A stretch of DNA of 64,000 nt from Medicago truncatula (taxonomy: Eukaryota; Streptophyta; Magnoliopsida; Fabales; Fabaceae). The notes under the pieces were generated by a model, which saw nothing but the letters and a program-made list of their open reading frames with translations, was not told the origin of the DNA and did no database searches. This document shows, in pieces, positions 44,283 to 55,993 of the stretch. The stretch spans positions 26,833,262-26,897,261 of the forward strand of contig NC_053042.1 of the NCBI RefSeq assembly GCF_003473485.1, in the 5' to 3' direction. Every line of letters starts with the position of its first letter. Positions within the stretch are counted from its first letter, which is position 1. The position numbers and the translations under genes are program-made.

Positions 44283-46508
44283 ATGTCTGGAGGAGAGGAA
44301 TCAACTACTACAAAATACACAAGTGTCAAACATGACTATGATACTGCTGACAAGAAAACGGACTCTGAAAAAGCTCCAAAGTTTAATGGAGATCCAGAAG
44401 AGTTTTCATGGTGGAAAACAAATATGTACAGCTTTATCATGGGATTGGATGAAGAGCTATGGGACATACTGGAAGATGGAGTTGATGATTTGGATTTAGA
44501 TGAAGAATGAGCTGCTGTGGACAGAAGAATACATACTCCTGCTCAGAAGAAGCTTTATAAGAAACACCACAAGATCAGAGGAATCATTGTGGCTTCTATA
44601 CCTCGCACCGAATACATGAAGATGAGTGACAAATCCACTGCGAAAGCTATGTTTGCGTCACTATGCGCCAACTTTGAAGGCAGCAAGAAGGTGAAAGAGG
44701 CTAAAGCTTTGATGCTAGTTCATCAGTATGAACTTTTCAGAATGAAGGATGATGAGAGTATAGAAGAAATGTACTCAAGATTTCAAACTTTAGTTTCTGG
44801 ATTGCAAATACTGAAGAAAAGCTATGTTGCTTCTGATCATGTTAGTAAAATTTTGAGAAGCTTGCCTTCTAGATGGAGACCCAAAGTAACTGCTATTGAG
44901 GAAGCTAAGGATCTAAACACTTTAAGTGTTGAAGATCTTGTTAGTTCACTCAAAGTGCATGAAATGAGTTTAAATGAGCATGAATCCTTTAAGAAGAGTA
45001 AATCCATTGCTTTACCATCTAAAGGAAAGTCTTCAAAATCTTCTAAAGCCTACAAAGCCAGTGAATCTGAAGAAGAATCACCTGATGGAGATCAACCTGT
45101 GAAGATGGCTATGTTGTCCAACAAGCTTGAGTATCTGGCAAGGAAGCAGAATAAATTTTTGAGCAAGAGAGGTGGCTACAAGAACTCCAAGAAAGAAGAT
45201 CAGAAGGGGTGCTTCAACTGTAAGAAGCCTGGTCATTTCATTGCTGATTGCCCTGATCTTCAGAAGGAGAAGTCTAAAAGCAAACCCAAGAAATCAAGCT
45301 TCAGCTCCAGTAAATTCAGAAAGCAAATCAAAAAGAGCTTGATGGCGACCTGGGAAGATTTGGACAGTGAATCTGGTTCTGATAAAGGAGAAGCAGATGA
45401 TGATGCAAAAGCAGCCATGGGGTTAGTGGCAACAGTATCATCAGAAGCAGTATCAGAAGCTGAATCAGATTCAGAAGATGAAAATGAGGTATATTCCAAA
45501 ATTCCAAGACAAGAACTTATTGATTCTCTAAAAGAACTTTTATCACTATTTGAACACAGAACCAATGAGTTGACAGATTTAAAAGAAAAATATGTTGATT
45601 TAATGAAACAACAAAAAACAACTCTATTGGAACTGAAAGCTTCTGAAGAAGAACTCAAAGGGTTTAACCTCATATCAACAACATATGAAGATAGACTCAA
45701 GATTCTTTGTCAGAAGCTACAAGAAAAATGTGATAAAGGTTCAGGCAACAAACATGAGATTGCCTTGGATGATTTTATTATGGCTGGCATAGACAGAAGC
45801 AAAGTTGCTTCTATGATCTACAACACATACAAAAACAATGGCAAAGGGATTGGATATTCTGAGGAGAAATCCAAAGAATACAGTCTCAAGAGCTACTGTG
45901 ATTGTATCAAGGATGGATTGAAATCCACCTTTGTGCCTGAAGGTACAGATGCTGTAACTGCTGTTCAGTCAGAACCTGAAGCTTCTGGTTCGAAGGCTAA
46001 GATCACATCAAAGTCAGAAAAACTCAAGTCTAAGGTTATGACGAAATCTGATCCTAAGACTCAAAAGATTAAAATTCTGAAAAGATCAGAACCTGTTCCT
46101 CAGAATCTGATTAAACCAGAATCTAAAATCCCAAAGCCAAAGGATCAGAAGAACAAAGCAGCTACTGCTTCTGAGAAAACAATACCCAAAGGTGTTAAAC
46201 CTAAAGTATTGAATGATCAGAAGCTACTCAGCACTCACCCCAAGGTACAAGGGAGGAAAAGTAAAACCTCCAGAACTAACCCAAAAGGACCCATGAAGAT
46301 ATGGGTACCTAAATCTGAACTGGTTAACACTGCAGGTGTGCCTAAGGGCAAGAGAGAAACAAAGGTCATGGTACCTAGACAGCGGGTGTTCAAGGCACAT
46401 GACTGGAGAGAAAGCTTTGTTCCTTACCCTCACCATGAAAGATGGAGGAGAAGTGAAGTTTGGTGGCAACTAAACTGGAAAAATCATTGGTACAGGTACT
46501 ATTGGTAA
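44283..46508 (+). pseudogene. Sirevirus-like gag
   Basis: ATG at 44283. A copia gag region (KFNGDPEEFSWWKTNMYSFI, KEAKALMLVHQYELFRMKDD) is followed by a zinc knuckle CFNCKKPGHFIADC, a coiled-coil segment (about 45520-45700) and a long Lys/Ser-rich tail. A TGA at 44508-44510 interrupts codon 76 of one continuous frame. The gag frame runs about 140 nt past the start of the protease frame (+1 relative), so gag and pol overlap in different frames. I cannot tell whether that shift is natural or a lesion. Confidence 0.92.
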
Positions 46509-49478
46509 TTCCTCCATTTCAATTAATAATGTGTGGCTTGTAGATGGTCTGAAGCATAACCTATTGAGCATTAGTCAATTTTGTGACAATGGCTATGATG
46601 TAATGTTCAGTAAGACCAACTGCACACTAGTCAACAAGGATGACAAATCCATTACATTCAAGGGAAAGAGAGTAGAGAATGTCTATAAAATTAATTTCTC
46701 TGATCTAGCTGATCAGAAGGTAGTTTGCCTTCTGTCATTGAATGATAAAAAGTGGGTATGGCATAGAAGGTTGGGACATGCAAATTGGAGATTAATTTCT
46801 AAAATTAGCAAGTTACAACTTGTCAAAGGATTGCCTAACATTGACTATCATTCAGATGCACTTTGTGGTGCATGTCAGAAAGGAAAAATTTTGAAAAATA
46901 CTTTCAAATCCAAAGACATTGTATCAACCTCAAGACCCTTAGAATTACTCCATATTGATCTTTTTGGACCAGTTAACACTGCATCTCTATATGGAAGTAA
47001 ATATGGATTAGTCATTGTTGATGATTACAGCAGATGGACTTGGGTAAAATTCATTAAAAGTAAAGACTATGCATGTGAAGTGTTTAGCAGCTTCTGCACT
47101 CAAATACAATCTGAAAAAGAATTGAAAATTTTGAAAGTCAGAAGTGATCATGGTGGAGAATTTGAAAATGAGCCATTTGAATCTTTGTGAAAAACATGGG
47201 ATTCTCCATGAATTTTCTTCTCCTAGAACTCCACAACAAAATGGGGTTGTAGAGAGAAAGAACAGAACCTTACAAGAAATGGCCAGAACCATGATCCATG
47301 AAAACAATTTAGCTAAACATTTCTGGGCAGAAGCAGTTAATACTTCATGTTATATTCAAAATAGGATCTATATCAGACCTATGTTGGAGAAAACTGCATA
47401 TGAACTCTTTAAAGGAAGAAGACCCAATATCTCTAACTTTCATCAGTTTGGATGTACTTGTTACATTCTAAACACTAAAGACTATCTGAAGAAATTTGAT
47501 GCCAAGGCTCAAAGAGGAATCTTTTTAGGTTACTCTGAAAGGTCAAAGGCGTACAGAGTGTATAATTCAGAAACACATTGTGTTGAAGAATCTATGCACG
47601 TTAAATTTGATAATAGAGAGCCTGGAAGTAAAACTTCAGAGCAAAGTGAAAGTAATGCAGGTACAACTGATTTTGAAGATGCATCAGAATCTGATCAACC
47701 TTCTGATTCTGAAAAGCATTCAGAAGCTGAATCTAGTCCAGAAGCTGAGTCTATTTCAGAAGCAGAACCTTGTCCAGTAATACAGAATGATAATGCTTCT
47801 TAGGACATTCAAGATAACACTCAGCAGGTTATTCAACCAAAATTCAAGCACAAAACTTCACATCCTGAGGAGCTAATCATTGGAAGCAAAGATAGTCCTA
47901 GAAGAACAAGATCACATTTCAGTCAAGAAGAATCTTTGATAGGTTTGCTTTCAATAATTGAACCTAAAACTGTTGAAGAAGCTCTCTCAGATGATGGATG
48001 GATATTAGCTATGCAAGAAGAGCTAAATCAGTTTCAGAGAAATGATGTGTGGGATCTGGTACCCAAACCTTGTTAGAAGAACATTATTGAAACAAAATGG
48101 GTATTCAGAAAGAAGCTGAATGAACAAGGAGAAGTAACCAGAAACAAAGCTAGACTTGTTGCACAAGGTTACAGTCAACAAGAAGGCATTTATTACACTG
48201 AAACATTTGCTCCAGTTGCAAGATTGGAAGCAATCAGGTTACTTCTATCCTATGCAATTAATCATGGCATAATATTATATCAAATGGATGTCAAAAGTGC
48301 TTTTCTTAATGGTGTCATTGAAGAAGAAGTGTATGTCAAACAACCTCCTGGATTTGAGGATCTTAAGCATCCTGACCATGTTTATAAACTTAAGAAATCA
48401 CTATATGGCTTGAAACAAGCTCCCAGAGCTTGCTATGATAGGCTAAGTAATTTCTTAATTAAAAATGATTTTGAAAGAGGACAAGTTGACACAACACTCT
48501 TCAGAAAGACTCTTAAGAAAGACATTTTGATTGTGCAAATATATGTTGATGATATAATATTTGGTTCTACTAATGCATCTCTTTGCAAGGAATTTTCTAA
48601 GTTAATGCAGGATGAATTTGAAATGAGCATGATGGGAGAATTGAAATTCTTTCTTGGAATTCAAATCAACCAAAGTAAAGAAGGAGTATATGTTCATCAA
48701 ACAAAATATACAAAGGAGCTTCTGAAGAAGTTCAAGCTAGAAGATTGTAAAGTGATGAACACTCCAATGCCTCCAACCTGCACCTTAAGCAAAGAAGATA
48801 CTGGAACTGTAATAGACCAGAAGCTATACAGAGGTATGATTGGTTCTCTGTTATACCTCACTGCATCTAGACCTGATATTTTATTCAGTGTATGCTTGTG
48901 TGCAAGATTTCAATCAGATCCTAGAGAATCTCATTTAACTGCAGTTAAGAGAATCTTCAGGTATCTGAAAGGAACAACTAATCTTGGACTCCTGTATAGG
49001 AAATCCCTAGATTATAAGTTGATTGGATTCTGTGATGCTGATTATGCTGGTGACAGGATTGAAAGAAAATCAATCAGTGGAAATTGTCAATTCCTAGGAG
49101 AGAATCTGATATCCTGGACAAGCAACTATTGCTATGTCTACAGCAGAAGCAGAATACATTTCAGCTGCAAGTTGTTGCACACAACTACTTTGGATGAAAC
49201 ATCAGTTGGAAGATTATCAGATTAATGCTAACAGTATTCCCATTTTTTGTGATAATACTGCTGCTATTTGTTTGTCTAAGAATCCAATTCTACATTCTAG
49301 AGCCAAGCATATTGAGATCAAACACCATTTTATCAGAGACTATGTTCAAAAAGGAATTTTAGATATACAATTCATTGATACTGAACATCAATGGGCTGAT
49401 ATATTTACAAAACCTTTATCTGTTGAAAGATTTGATTTTATTAAGAAAAATTTGAACATGCACTTTGTGTCTGATTGA
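46369..49478 (+). pseudogene. Sirevirus-like pol
   Basis: Protease WYLDSGCSRHMTG (46369); integrase with HRRLGHANWRLISKI...CGACQKGK zinc site and core residues in LLHIDLFGP, RSDHGGEFEN and VVERKNRT; reverse transcriptase [20 protein letters not shown] and catalytic YVDD (48543-48554); RNase [21 protein letters not shown] and [13 protein letters not shown], ending at 49478. Breaks: TAA 46471, 1-nt loss near 47187, TAG 47801, TAG 48074, indel near 49125. The catalytic residues themselves are kept. Ser/Glu-rich linker at 47650-47800. Confidence 0.93.
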
Positions 49479-49973
49479 AAATTTGCTTGCCTCTGAATAA
49501 GAAGTTTGGTTCTGAAGTCCATTCAGAAGCACCTGGTCCATCAGAAGCTCTTAACTGAGGTTCTGAGGAAAATGTGCCTCTGAAGATGACGTCAGCACTA
49601 AAACTTCAGAAGCGGTATTCTTTGCTTCTGAATAGCTGGCTAGTGGGATCGTTTGCAGTTACTTTTTTGTAACAGCTGTCCCATTACCCAAAGGTTAGTT
49701 TTCTGAAAAGTTTCTGACGTGGTCTATTTGTACTGGAGTATAACAAAAAGGGCAATGATGTTTTATTTGCTTTTAAACATACTAACACGCGCCCCCAATT
49801 TGTCATTAATGCTATGTTTGTTTGTCTCGTTTGAATTGCAAACGTTTTTGATAAAAACACTTAAACAAACACACACTACTCACTTCACAACTCACACTCT
49901 CATTTCACTTCAAACCTTCTCTGCTAAGAAACTCCAAAAACCCTATAAACCCTTTTCTTCTTCAATCAATCTT
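49479..49973 (+). promoter_or_regulatory. Leader before the env-like region, possible internal promoter
   Basis: The 495-bp gap between pol and the next coding region holds another TGACGTCA (49587-49594) near TCTGAAG/TCAGAAGC repeats, as in the LTR. It also has an AT-rich GTATAACAAAAAGG (about 49737) and a C/T/A-rich, untranslated-leader-like stretch (49860-49970). An internal promoter is inference from this resemblance. Confidence 0.3.
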
Positions 49974-52898
49974 ATGGCTTCTTCAAGTTCTGCACCTGGT
50001 TCATCATCAAACATGCAACAAGAAGAGGCTCCTGCCTACGTGATTAAAGGAAGAACCATGTCCTTGGAGGAATGGGATTTGAGGATTCAATCAGAAAATC
50101 CAATGGATTTTGCTTCTTTGGCCGCTCACAACTGCGATATTGGAAGTTTCTATGAAGCGCAAGGCTTGGGAAGCTACTTCAATTTTCTGAACGGTTCAAC
50201 TTATCAAACGTTGGTACGACATTTCTGGGTTAGAGCCAGTATCTTTGATAGAGATGCTGCTAAGATGGAAGAAGATGAAAAATTTCTTCTCTATCCAGAA
50301 CTCAAGGGAAAATCCAGACAGGAAATGGGCTTGGAACCATTTACTAAAACCCAGATATGATCAAGCATCATGAGGATTCCTGTATGGATCAATGAGGATG
50401 TGATTGCTTTCGTCCTCAGAAGACCAGCAGAAGGAGATTATAAAGCTGGAATCACTAAGCCCAAAGATAGCCCCTAGAATGATATTGTGAATAAAACACT
50501 CTATAACAAGGTCAAGGACTTCGCCTATGCAGATATGAATGCCAAGACCAAAGTGATGCTGAAAATTCAAATTGACAACCTACTACCAAAAGGTGGTGGT
50601 AGTGATCAACCTTCTCTGGAACACAAAATCCTCTTACACTTTTTCATAACTGGTGTAAAGGCTAATGTGCCCAGATACATCTTCAGGCATATGGTACAAC
50701 AGCTCAGAGAGAGCCAGCTGAAGAATAGGTGTTGGGTACCCTATGGAAGGCTACTCTCTGAGATTCTTCATCAAGGAGGTATCATCAAGATGCTGAAGGA
50801 GGCAGAATTCTTCACAGATGAACAGTTGGGAACTGTTAGAGGAAAGATTATTAATGGAGAAACACTGAGGTCCATGCATCTGATTGATGTAAAAGACCTT
50901 AAGAAGCTACCCACAGATATGAAGGCATCTGATGCCAAATCAGCATTGATTCCCAACTTTCCCCCCATCTGTAAGCAAGATCCTCTGGATGTTCAGATGA
51001 ACTTTATCAGGGATCATTTTGAAAGGACAAGGGAGAAGATCAGTCTGAAAAATGTGCCTGAACAGATGTTTGGAGGTGTTCTTCCTGTTGCCAAGAGTAG
51101 GAAATCAAATAGCAGACCCCTTTCAAAAGAAGAATACTTGGAAGAAGAAGAGGCTAAAAGGAAATCTTCCAAGAGGACCAGAAAAGAAACCAAGGTTGAG
51201 GTTGCAGCACCAAAGCCCAAGAAATCCAAAGCAAATGTTTCAGCTTCTGAACAAGCTGCTGCTTCTGAAGAAGTTCCTGCTTCTGAAGAAGATGTTCAGA
51301 AGCAGAAAATCAAGAAATCTGATGCTAGGGAAGCTGCTCTTCAAACCATCAAAAACAAGAGAACAAGTAATCTGAAAACTTCTGAAGGAAGCACGGAAGA
51401 TCATGTTGAACAGCCAGGAGTATTGGAAGAAGAGCGAAGTGCTAAAAAGGCTAAGAGTAAGCCTAGTGTAATGCCAATGTTTGTTCCTACAGAAGAACAA
51501 TGGCAATATTCTAGAAACTATACTGCAACTGAGATGGCTAGGAGGAAGGAGTTGAGACAGCAGAAGAAAAGAGAGGAACAACTCAAGGCTGCAGGGTATA
51601 AGCTTGCTCCTGAGAAGGCTGCTGAGTTTGTTGCTTTAGCTGCTGAAGTTGAACAAGAAACTGTCCAGGAGGGAGTAAAACTGTTATCTCAAGCTTTGAA
51701 AGACAAGTAGGCTTCAGGAGCTACTTCATCAGAACCAGCATCAAAAGCTCCAGAAGCAGCTCATCCAGAAGCTCACTCTTCAGGTACTTCTTTAAAAGTT
51801 GATATCAATACTCAGATTCCTGACCTTCCATCTTCACCATCTTCATCATCCACTGAATCAGATGACCAACCTCTTAGTCAACACATTGAAAAACTACTAA
51901 ATCGCAAACCTACCAAACTAACAACCTATGGAACAATTGATTATGAGCAGACACAAATTGAATTCTCTAAACAGAGGATAAAAATCTGTGAAAAATTCAA
52001 TTTGCCTCCTGATCACTTTTTTCAATCACAAATTCTAGAAGCTGTTAGTATACAATTTCCTGAAACCAACCTACAAAATAACCAATCTCCACAAAAAGCC
52101 TCTGAAGTAGTTTCAGAAGCAACTACTTCAGAAACCCCCCAACAATAAGAATCATCAACCCTTCATAACTTAGAAAAGCATTTAGGTGGTGAAATGCAAC
52201 CTACACCCACAAAGGCCTCTAAGACAGTCCCTGAAAAGACTGTTTTGGAAAACCAACAAACAACTACACAAACTGAAACAGTCATCCCTGAACAAACTGT
52301 TCCTGAACCAACTGTTCTTGAACAGACTGTTTCTGACCAAAATCAAACTACCATAGAACAACCCCAGACTAACACAGAACAACAACAACCAGAACCACCA
52401 ATAATTGACCTAACCTCTTCTGACCATCAAACAGCCTCTAATCAACCTTCTACATCTCAAACACCCATCCCAGACACCATTCTGGAATCTGAATATATTG
52501 ATGAACAGCTTATAAGATTAAGTGATGAGATTCAGTCACTGATTCTTCTCAGAACAGTTCCTGTACCTCCTATTCACTATCTTGATCAATGGATGGATCT
52601 GAAGAAAGGCTTCAATAAACTGCTGGATCAACTGAGCACAAAATGTGTCTCATCTCACTCTGCTATGTTGAAGAAATTATTGGATGATATGCATGAAGCA
52701 GCTAGAGTGAAGGAGCTTGATTATGTGCCTCTGCTAGCAAATACTCTGTTCTATCCAGAAGCTGTTTACATCTCAAGGGCTGATAGAATTCAAGAAGGGC
52801 TAAGAAGAAGACTGAGAGCCAAGGATGAAGAACTTCAGAAGCAGTCTGAGCAGATCAAATTCTTATTGGAACAAGTGTCTAAGCTATCCAAACCTTAG
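49974..52898 (+). pseudogene. Envelope-like third coding region of Sirevirus-like element
   Basis: From ATG 49974 one frame of about 974 codons runs to 52898, interrupted by stops at 50358 (TGA), 50475 (TAG), 51708 (TAG) and 52146 (TAA). The N-terminal third (SLEEWDLRIQSENPMDFASL, then HFWVRASIF, then FFITGVKANVPRYIFRHMVQ) resembles the plant-transposon-protein domain found in env-like regions of large plant retroelements. The middle is Lys/Glu-rich and the C-terminus is a predicted coiled coil (LRAKDEELQKQSEQIKFLLE). No transmembrane segment or clear signal peptide is visible, so a true envelope function is doubtful. Position after pol in its own frame matches SIRE1-type elements. Confidence 0.8.
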
Positions 52899-53116
52899 TT
52901 GCACACCAATTCTTTTTGAATGTTTAGATCTTGTTTTAAGTATTGCATTGCTTTGACTATGTATTTTAACTGGTTTATCATTGCTTCTGAATCAATTCAA
53001 TATTTCTCATGCTATTTTCAAGTTGTTGCTCTGAAAATAATTGGTATATGTGTTTATCCTTCTGTTGCTCTGATACTCTTTCTTTTGTTTTTCTTTACTT
53101 ACTTTTTGTTGATGAC

Positions 53117-53432
53117 AAAAGGGGGAGTAGATGTATAGTATTTTAAGGCTCTGAGCCCCATTATAATAACTTGATTAAGTTAACTTTTTGATATGAGCTT
53201 TGCTCAGAACCACTTCTAAACTTTTTTTTAATACTTCTGATAGTTTATGAGTATTTTCTTGAAATTTAATTAATGAGTATAGAACTCAGGGGGAGCTTAC
53301 ATACCTCACCTTAAAGATCTATAAGACTCAGGGGGAGCTTTCAAAACTCTGTCCCAGTAGTCAACTTATTAATTAGATCAACAACAATTGAACATTTTAA
53401 ATACTATTGTTGTCATCATCAAAAAGGGGGAG
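53117..53432 (+). other. Multiple polypurine tracts
   Basis: AAAAGGGGGAG (53117), AGGGGGAG (53288 and 53330) and AAAAAGGGGGAG (53421-53432, just before the 3' LTR). The last is the likely plus-strand primer. Repeated tracts of this kind are a known Sirevirus trait. Confidence 0.8.
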
Positions 53433-53434
53433 AT

Positions 53435-54727
53435 TGTTGGAACAAAATGTGTTTTACAATGAACCTTAATGAGTTTTGATGATAACAAGGTATTAAAAAT
53501 TGTCAATTGGTTATTGCTAATAATTGTTCAAGTGTACAGGACCAAATGCTAGTCAAGTAATTTCAATAGGTCTTGGAAGAACAAAGGAAAGCAAAGGAAT
53601 TCATAGCATCTGAAGAAAACTGCGTCTGAAGCTTGAAGTGCTCCTGAAGCTGAAGTGCATCTGAAGAGATGACGTCATCAGAAGCAGAAGCTCATCAGAA
53701 GCAAGGTTTTCATCAGAAGCGATATCATCACCAGAAGCTACATTTTATCCGTAAATTCAAACTGAAGATCCAAAGTAGCTGTTTCTCATTTCAACATTAT
53801 CTAAGAAGAACGAAGAATTGAAAGGGAGGTATCAACGGTCATTTGGATAGCACTGAGTATTTGTCCTTCGTTATCAGAGTTGACAAAGTACAAGTGTACA
53901 ACCACTACCTCCACTACTCTGTTTTGTCCACGCTACAAGACAAGACAACAGCTATGCCTGCAGAATTTGTGCCTTCAAGATGGGAATGAATTTGAAGCTA
54001 ATTCTTCAAAGGACTACACCCAAATCAGGCAAAGGATTACTGGTGAATGATCAAAGGATTCCAAATGACTCTTTAGACGTGCTAATCATCTCAACGTCTC
54101 TTTCACACCTCTATATAAAGGAGTGAAGACTTGAAGATTGTAGATAGAGATACACAAGTTAAAAAGCGCCAAAACTCTGTCAATTTGATACTACAAAGCA
54201 CACTGAATTTCTGCACTGATTTGATACATCTTAGAAATTCAAAAGTCTAGAGTCTTTAACGTATTGTATTGTGAACACCACTGATTGTATATCAAGTGTT
54301 CAAGTCAAACTTATTTCATTGTATTTTTGTTTGATCAGAAGCCTCTTGCCTGCGTGCTTGAGCATTAGAAGACTCTTGCTTAGTGCTTGAGCATTGGAAG
54401 ACTCTTGCGTGTGTGCTTGAGCATTTTTGAGAAGTCTCATACTTAGAGAGTATTGAGCATTTGTAATCTTTGTGATTATAGTGAAATCTCCTTGGAAGTG
54501 CAAGGGGGACTGGACTACTTCCAATTTGTGGAAGGAACCAGGATAACTGCTTGTGTCTTGCTTTTCTTTTCTCTGCTTTGATCTTTTCCGCTGCATATCT
54601 GATTCTGATCATTTCATCAGAAGCATTCACAAACTGCTTCTGAAGTTTTATCAGAAGAAGAATTTTTTTTAGAGAGAAAAAGAAAACACAATTCAACCCC
54701 CCCCTTCTTGTGTTTTTCTCACCTTCA
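53435..54727 (+). repeat. 3' LTR of Sirevirus-like element
   Basis: 1293 bp. TATA box 54112-54119 and palindrome 53668-53679 at the same offsets as in the 5' LTR. Differs by about seven bases and one extra C in the C tract near its end. Confidence 0.96.
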
Positions 54728-55614
54728 AAAACAAATGAGATGAGACATGTATGTTGGTAAAACGTGTCATTGCTCTCCCCTCTCACCGCCAGCGTTATTG
54801 TAGTGTTGTTGGTGTTTTTCTAGACGATCTAGTCGATTGTTGGTGCATTTAGGTAGAAGGTTTGGAGCTGTTTTTTTTTTCCTGATGTGTTTAGGGTTCG
54901 TCGGAATTATTAAATGTGAAATGTGGAAATTTTTTATTAGATTAATGCTTTCCTAGGAAAAGTTTCCTCGAAAACAATTATTAAAATAATTAGAATGTTT
55001 CCTCAGTAATTCCTCGGAAAACATGTGTCAGACTGTACAAAAGCTAATTTCCTTGGTATTTCGTCGGAGAGCATCTGACACAAAAATTTCCTCGAAAATT
55101 CGCAGGAATAGATCCAAAATTTCCTATGAACATGTTCCTCGATAATTTCCTCGGAAATCACTATTTTCGACGAAAATGGGTTGTTTTTCGAGGAATAATT
55201 CCATAGGAAATTCAATGATTCTTGTAGTGTGAATAACTAATTTACACTATGGTGATCAGTCAAATTAATGGTTGCAAAAATATCTAGTTAGAATGTGACT
55301 ATAAACTTGTGGTGAATGTTTTCTCCAATGTCAAACTTGTTCTTTGGAACTTCAAAACAAGATGAAAAAATTGTCTTATGTTAACTCAATATATAATGTT
55401 TTTAGTTTCTCATATTAAAAGGGCAATTGTTGTCCAGATAAACTTGCATCTTCTAGTTTTACTTCTGGTTTTTATACTTGGTGGGATCTTATTCCCTCAT
55501 TTATTAAGATGTACAAGCAATTTTAATAGATAGAAAGAATGACACTTGGTGTAATTTCTTGTTTACTGTGATATTTTTAACGTGTTAAATCAATGAATAG
55601 GCTTAAAAAAACAT

Positions 55615-55985
55615 GGGTTAACAGTGTTTTACCTTTGTAATATAAATCATTTTTAGTTTTAGTTTCTGTAAAAAAAAATTTTGGATTTCGTCCTTGTAAT
55701 TTGAAGATTTTTGATTTTGGACCTTCATGAATTTTGACGGTACAAAATCGAAGATATGGCAGGGGTAAACCAAAATTTGCTCAAATTAACAAGGGGTAAA
55801 CTGAAATTTGCTCAAATTACAAGGGGGTAAACCTAAATTTGCTCAAGTTACAGGGAGTGAAATTTTCCGTGAAGGTTCAAAACTAAAAAAAAAATTAAAT
55901 TACAAGGATGAAATTCAAAAAAAATATTTTACAGGGGGAAAAATCGGAAATGACATATATTACAGAGGGTAAAACACTATTACCC
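55615..55985. mobile_element. TIR element of 371 bp with inner tandem repeat
   Basis: Ends GGGTTAACAGTGTTTTACC and the complement of GGTAAAACACTATTACCC, with the target duplication AAAAACAT at 55607-55614 and 55986-55993. Inside, a unit of about 29 bp (AAATTTGCTCAAATTACAAG) is repeated three times (about 55777-55860). No coding capacity. The 8-bp duplication fits hAT or short MULE-type elements. Confidence 0.85.
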
Positions 55986-55993
55986 AAAAACAT

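Larger units (their letters stand above)
42920..54727 (+). mobile_element. Sirevirus-like Ty1/copia retrotransposon, 11.8 kb
   Basis: LTRs of 1292 and 1293 bp (42920-44211 and 53435-54727) begin TGTTGGAACAAAATG and end CACCTTCA, with the 5-bp duplication AAAAC at 42915-42919 and 54728-54732. Order: Met-tRNA primer site, gag, protease, integrase, reverse transcriptase, RNase H (copia order), then an envelope-like region and several GGGGGAG tracts. Length, extra 3' coding region and multiple purine tracts match the Sirevirus (SIRE1/Maximus) lineage. By eye the LTRs differ at 7 positions plus one indel, so the insertion is recent. All coding regions nevertheless carry stops, so it cannot be autonomous now. 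Confidence 0.96.
42690..55229. mobile_element. CACTA-like element, split by the Sirevirus-like element
   Basis: The right end is TTCTTGTAGTG (55219-55229), the complement of the CACTACAAGAA terminus. The left end is CAGTACAAGAA (42690), one base off. Both subterminal regions (42690-42914 and 54733-55229) are full of TTTCCGAGGAAA/TTTCCTCGAAAA-type repeats, typical of CACTA elements. Own length without the inner element is about 720 bp, so it is non-autonomous. The right flank TGA (55230-55232) equals bases 42686-42688, but one unexplained base separates these from the left end. Confidence 0.7.

Noticed and set aside
49974..52898. Lys/Glu-rich frames as independent host genes
   Set aside because: They lie between pol and the 3' LTR of the Sirevirus-like element in one frame with stops; best read as its env-like region.
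54316..54786. Minus-strand frame of 156 codons, and its twin at 43801-44181
   Set aside because: Both are reverse-strand readings of the LTRs and occur at the same offset in each; no protein motif.
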